The notes under the pieces: model-generated
What the model saw: only the letters and a program-made list of their open reading frames with translations
What the model was told of the DNA's origin: nothing
Database searches by the model: none
In this document: one piece after another, positions 61,073 to 64,000 of the stretch
Numbering within the stretch: position 1 is the stretch's first letter
Layout of the letters: each line of letters starts with the position of its first letter
Source: Paenibacillus ferrarius
GTDB lineage: Bacteria > Bacillota > Bacilli > Paenibacillales > NBRC-103111
DNA: 64,000 nt
Direction of reading: 5' to 3'
Assembly: GCF_002027705.1 (NCBI RefSeq)
Contig: NZ_MBTG01000010.1
Span: 144,759 to 208,758, forward strand
Translations under genes and position numbers: made by a program

Positions 61073-62137
61073 ATGACGATGGAGAAAGTCGCAGAAAAGG
61101 TTTGGAAAGAAATGCTGAAGGATCACAGTGGAGAATGGGGAATGGATATCGATCACTGGGATTGGGTGCCTGGGGTAGGTGTGATTGCTTTGCTGTCGTA
61201 TTATGAGACTACTCAGCAGCATGAAGTACTGGACTATCTTCTGAGCTGGGTTGAGAAGAATAAGAAGAAAGCTTTGGGGAACACGGTCATTAACTCAGTT
61301 GCACCTTTTGCCATTTTCCCTAAGCTCTATCGCTTGACGAATGAGCCGTGGTTTCGCAATGAGTCACTCCGGGTAGCGGAGTGGATGGTATCCGAAGCAC
61401 CACGGACACGCGAACTTGCGTTCGAGCACACGGTAACCGAAAATGCCGAGTTCGCTGAGCAAGTATGGGCGGATACGATCTTTATGGCGGTATTGTTTCT
61501 GGCGCGCACCGCAGCGTTGGTAGGCAGCACCAAATATGCGGAAGAAGCGCTGCAGCAAGTGCTCATTCACCTTCGAGTGCTTCAGGATGAGCAGACAGGC
61601 GTGTTGTTTCATGGTTGGAACTGCAATTCCGGCGATCATATGTCGGCTGCGCGCTGGACAAGAGCGAATGGCTGGATCGCAGCAGCGGTTCCTTTGATCG
61701 TGGAACAGATTTCTCCGCTCATTGCAATCCCAAGTGAGCTGCAGGAACGTTATTCCCGATTGATTGCCGGTCTTCTTTCCTTTCAGCAAGCCGACGGCTT
61801 ATGGAGCACGGTGATGGATCAACCGGAGTTCTATCACGAAGTATCGGGAAGCGCAGGGATCGGCTACGGGGTATGGAAAGCGATGGATATCGGTTTGATT
61901 GAGAATGATGCGCGGTATGATGCCGCTGCCCAGAGGGTCGTGCAAGCCGTGTCTTCCTATATATCGGAGGAGGGAATTGTCGGAGGCGTATCTGGGGGGA
62001 CACCCGTCATGGAGAGTATCGCGGCATATCAAGAGATTGCCATCTATCCAACGCTATACGGGCAAGGGCTGGTGCTCATGCTGCTGTCCGAGTCGCTAAG
62101 AAGGCAAAAGGCAGGAAGTCCTCAAACGCAAAGCTGA
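61073..62137 (+). CDS. Glycoside hydrolase family 88/105 (unsaturated glucuronyl/rhamnogalacturonyl hydrolase)
   Basis: A 354-residue cytoplasmic alpha/alpha-barrel enzyme. The key segment HGWNCNSGDHMSAARWTRANGW (about residues 180-202) is the family's active-site region with RANGW. DIDHWDWVPGVGVIALL near the start and GSAGIGYGVWKAMDIG near the end also fit YteR/YesR. It removes the unsaturated uronic acid that polysaccharide lyases leave at oligosaccharide ends, which would suit a lyase such as the candidate at 37601. AGAGGAG precedes the ATG. Confidence 0.88.
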   Translation: MTMEKVAEKVWKEMLKDHSGEWGMDIDHWDWVPGVGVIALLSYYETTQQHEVLDYLLSWVEKNKKKALGNTVINSVAPFAIFPKLYRLTNEPWFRNESLRVAEWMVSEAPRTRELAFEHTVTENAEFAEQVWADTIFMAVLFLARTAALVGSTKYAEEALQQVLIHLRVLQDEQTGVLFHGWNCNSGDHMSAARWTRANGWIAAAVPLIVEQISPLIAIPSELQERYSRLIAGLLSFQQADGLWSTVMDQPEFYHEVSGSAGIGYGVWKAMDIGLIENDARYDAAAQRVVQAVSSYISEEGIVGGVSGGTPVMESIAAYQEIAIYPTLYGQGLVLMLLSESLRRQKAGSPQTQS

Positions 62138-62171
62138 TTGGCATGTAATGCTTCAAGTCGGAGAAGCTTCC

Positions 62172-63119
62172 TTAATTAAGATTAGAATCAGGCAACTTGG
62201 CATCCGCTGGGTTGCCTAGTTGGCGTTTCACAGCTTCTTTGCGATACTGGTTTGGCGTGAGCGTTGTCCCTTTTTTGAAAACATTAAAAAAGTGAGAGAT
62301 ATCGCCGAAGCCTGTAGCTGCTGTGATTTCGGTTATCGCCAAATCGGTTTCAGCTAGTAACCGCTTCGCTTTATTTAGCCGATACTCCGTTAAAAACTGC
62401 TTGATTGTGATCCCGGTTGTCTCTTTGAATAAGTTGAACAATCGGGAGCGGGAAACCGGGAAACGGGCAAGCAGATCATCAATATACAATTCCTCTTGGT
62501 GATGCGTGATTAGATAGGAAAGCACATCTCCGACAATTTGCTCATCTTCTGATTTGACAGGACGAATGGCTGTAGGATCACCTTGCAAGCTAAGAAGCAG
62601 CAAGAAGAATTCGGAGATCCCTTTCAGAACATTTAATTCAAAATGAGGTTCTTTAAGCCGCAGGGAACGTTCTAATTCGAACATGAGGGTTTGCAGCTGA
62701 TTGAGCTGTTGAACAGTTAAGAAATAATGACTGGAATCGGGGTGTACTTCCTTCAAGAGTCTTTGAATCGATAAATCGGACGGATGGCATATCGTGTGAA
62801 GCTTGTCGAGATAAGATTCATCTATGGAAAGCACATAACGATGGAATTCTTTGTTAAGGACATGAAAAGGACGATGAATGACATTCGGATGCACAACCGT
62901 TAAAGTGCCGGCATGCAAGGGATACAAGATGTCTCCTACAATATAGGAACCTGATCCTTGGAAGACAAAATAAAATTCATACCCGTTATGAGAATGAAGA
63001 AGCTGCATATCCAAAGGGACTGTGCGAAGTTCGCAATGAACAGGATAAGCGGCGAGAAAATGATTCGTATAAGTGTCAATGGCATAGGCTGGAACAGATT
63101 CAAGCTTAGTTCGATCCAC
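62172..63119 (-). CDS. AraC-family regulator with N-terminal cupin domain
   Basis: A 315-residue regulator: an N-terminal cupin with HSHNGYEFYFVFQGSGSYIV (about residues 50-70) for ligand sensing, a linker, and a C-terminal pair of helix-turn-helix units (FPVSRSRLFNLFKETTGIT, ITAATGFGDISHFFNVF). The start is the GTG at 63119, because GGAGGTGAT stands right before it; an ATG five codons earlier overlaps that site. It is divergent from the GH95 gene, which it probably activates. Confidence 0.88.
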   Translation of the reverse strand: MDRTKLESVPAYAIDTYTNHFLAAYPVHCELRTVPLDMQLLHSHNGYEFYFVFQGSGSYIVGDILYPLHAGTLTVVHPNVIHRPFHVLNKEFHRYVLSIDESYLDKLHTICHPSDLSIQRLLKEVHPDSSHYFLTVQQLNQLQTLMFELERSLRLKEPHFELNVLKGISEFFLLLLSLQGDPTAIRPVKSEDEQIVGDVLSYLITHHQEELYIDDLLARFPVSRSRLFNLFKETTGITIKQFLTEYRLNKAKRLLAETDLAITEITAATGFGDISHFFNVFKKGTTLTPNQYRKEAVKRQLGNPADAKLPDSNLN

Positions 63120-63341
63120 GATAATCACCTCCATGATGGCTAGTCTTTCTCATCATTTGCTCTTTACTATACGAGATTATATATTGGAATGACAAGCGGA
63201 AACCCATTATTTCCCGAGAAATAAACAAGTAGATGTATGCGATTGCAAATGAGAGCTTCCATCTTTACACAAGGAAAAAGCGGTGTTAAGATTAAATCAT
63301 ACACGATACATAGTATATGATGATAGAAAGGGGACTTCAGC

Positions 63342-64000
63342 ATGAATGACTGGAAGCTTTGGTATACAAGATCAGCGAAGGATTGGTCACAGGGGTTGCC
63401 GCTGGGGAACGGGAGACTTGGAGCCGTTGTGTATGGGGGGAGTGAACAAGAAGTCTGGCGGTTGTCAGAAGTCACATTTTGGTCAGGTCAGTCGGAACCG
63501 ATTGAGGGTGATTTCAATAGCAAAGCAGATTTGGAAGAGATGCGACAGCATTTTTTCGCCGGCGACTATCAGCGAGGGGAAGAGCAAGCCAAGCGGTTGC
63601 TCCAGCCTAAGAAGCAAAATTTCGGTACGAATTTGCCGATGTGCCACCTCATTTTACATACTTCGCATCAAGGGCAGGATTTTCATCGTGAATTAGATTT
63701 AGAAACGGCGATTTTACAGATTTCTTACCAATCCAATGGGATTACCTATCGGCGGGAGACTTTCGCTTCTCATGCGGATGACTTGATCGTTTCACATCTA
63801 TGGGGCGAGCAGCAAGGCTCTCTTTCTTTTACGCTTGGTGTCGAAGGGTTGACGGAGCGGTTTACAAGGGAGACAGCCTCTGGCGATTCGTTGATTATCA
63901 AAGCTCATGCGACTGAAACGATGCACAGCAACGGCGAATGCGGTGTACACAGCTATGGGATATTCAAAGTAGTCGCATATGGGGGTACCGTGAGCATGAA
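63342..64000 (+). CDS. Glycoside hydrolase family 95 (alpha-L-fucosidase/galactosidase type), partial
   Basis: The first 219 codons of a GH95 enzyme; the frame runs open off the right edge. The start WKLWYTRSAKDWSQGLPLGN, then GRLGAVVYGG and LSEVTFWSGQSEP, is the highly typical GH95 N-terminus. Full-length members have about 750-800 residues and remove terminal alpha-L-fucose or alpha-L-galactose. No signal peptide is visible, so it acts inside the cell. AAAGGGG precedes the ATG. It shares a 222-bp divergent promoter region with the AraC gene. Confidence 0.9.
   Translation, partial: MNDWKLWYTRSAKDWSQGLPLGNGRLGAVVYGGSEQEVWRLSEVTFWSGQSEPIEGDFNSKADLEEMRQHFFAGDYQRGEEQAKRLLQPKKQNFGTNLPMCHLILHTSHQGQDFHRELDLETAILQISYQSNGITYRRETFASHADDLIVSHLWGEQQGSLSFTLGVEGLTERFTRETASGDSLIIKAHATETMHSNGECGVHSYGIFKVVAYGGTVSM

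Overview
The window looks like chromosomal DNA of an endospore-forming, low-to-mid-GC Firmicute, most likely Paenibacillus or a close relative (Paenibacillaceae). The evidence is a GerA-type germinant receptor operon, an RsfA-type prespore regulator, a YhcN/YlaJ sporulation lipoprotein, strong Bacillus-type ribosome binding sites, and a YesM/YesN-regulated sugar ABC transporter next to plant-glycan enzymes. I see no rRNA, tRNA, prophage or CRISPR array.

Layout. 1-565: repeats, then a Fur box. 566-13092: one long + strand operon for a staphyloferrin-B-like, NRPS-independent siderophore. It encodes an MFS exporter, an LLM flavin monooxygenase, SbnA, SbnB, two IucA/IucC synthetases, SbnG, SbnH and a third, divergent IucA/IucC synthetase, and ends at a terminator. 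13343-16429: RND efflux pump. 16494-25963: mixed genes (L7/L12-like membrane protein, aldo/keto reductase with a MerR-type promoter, glycosyltransferase plus polysaccharide deacetylase pair, sporulation lipoprotein, membrane glycerophosphodiesterase, DUF2798 protein, RsfA). 26102-30314: gerA/B/C-like operon with a small membrane gene. 30423-41215: sugar ABC permeases, YesM-like kinase, YesN-like regulator, binding lipoprotein, and a 1204-residue secreted carbohydrate-active protein behind a cre site. 41327-43560: a scar of pseudogene fragments, a 9-bp minisatellite, a 58-bp triplicated repeat and a duplicated repeat block. 43578-54642: cyclic-di-GMP enzyme, AraC/PhyH pair, small metabolic genes, SulP transporter, nitronate monooxygenase, nitroreductase, and a MarR-MFS pair with matching operators. 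55109-64000: GH51 arabinofuranosidase, FAD oxidase, aldo/keto reductase, GH88/105 hydrolase, AraC regulator and the start of a GH95 enzyme, which together suggest use of plant cell-wall glycans.

How the genes work together. SbnA/SbnB make L-2,3-diaminopropionate and 2-oxoglutarate, SbnG makes citrate, the IucA/IucC enzymes join them, SbnH decarboxylates an intermediate, and the MFS protein exports the product. The whole operon sits behind a Fur box, so iron starvation should induce it. The second theme is glycan use, with uptake controlled by a two-component system, AraC proteins and probably CcpA.

The most unusual feature is non-coding. Two sequence-unrelated families of short intergenic boxes (CCTGC...GCAGG and GGAACTA...CTAT) occur at nine places. 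Where complete they follow the same rule: box, 50-51 bp, box, 57-62 bp, inverted box, 50-52 bp, inverted box. I know of no described element with this geometry. Where the adjoining gene is visible they usually sit just past its 3' end.
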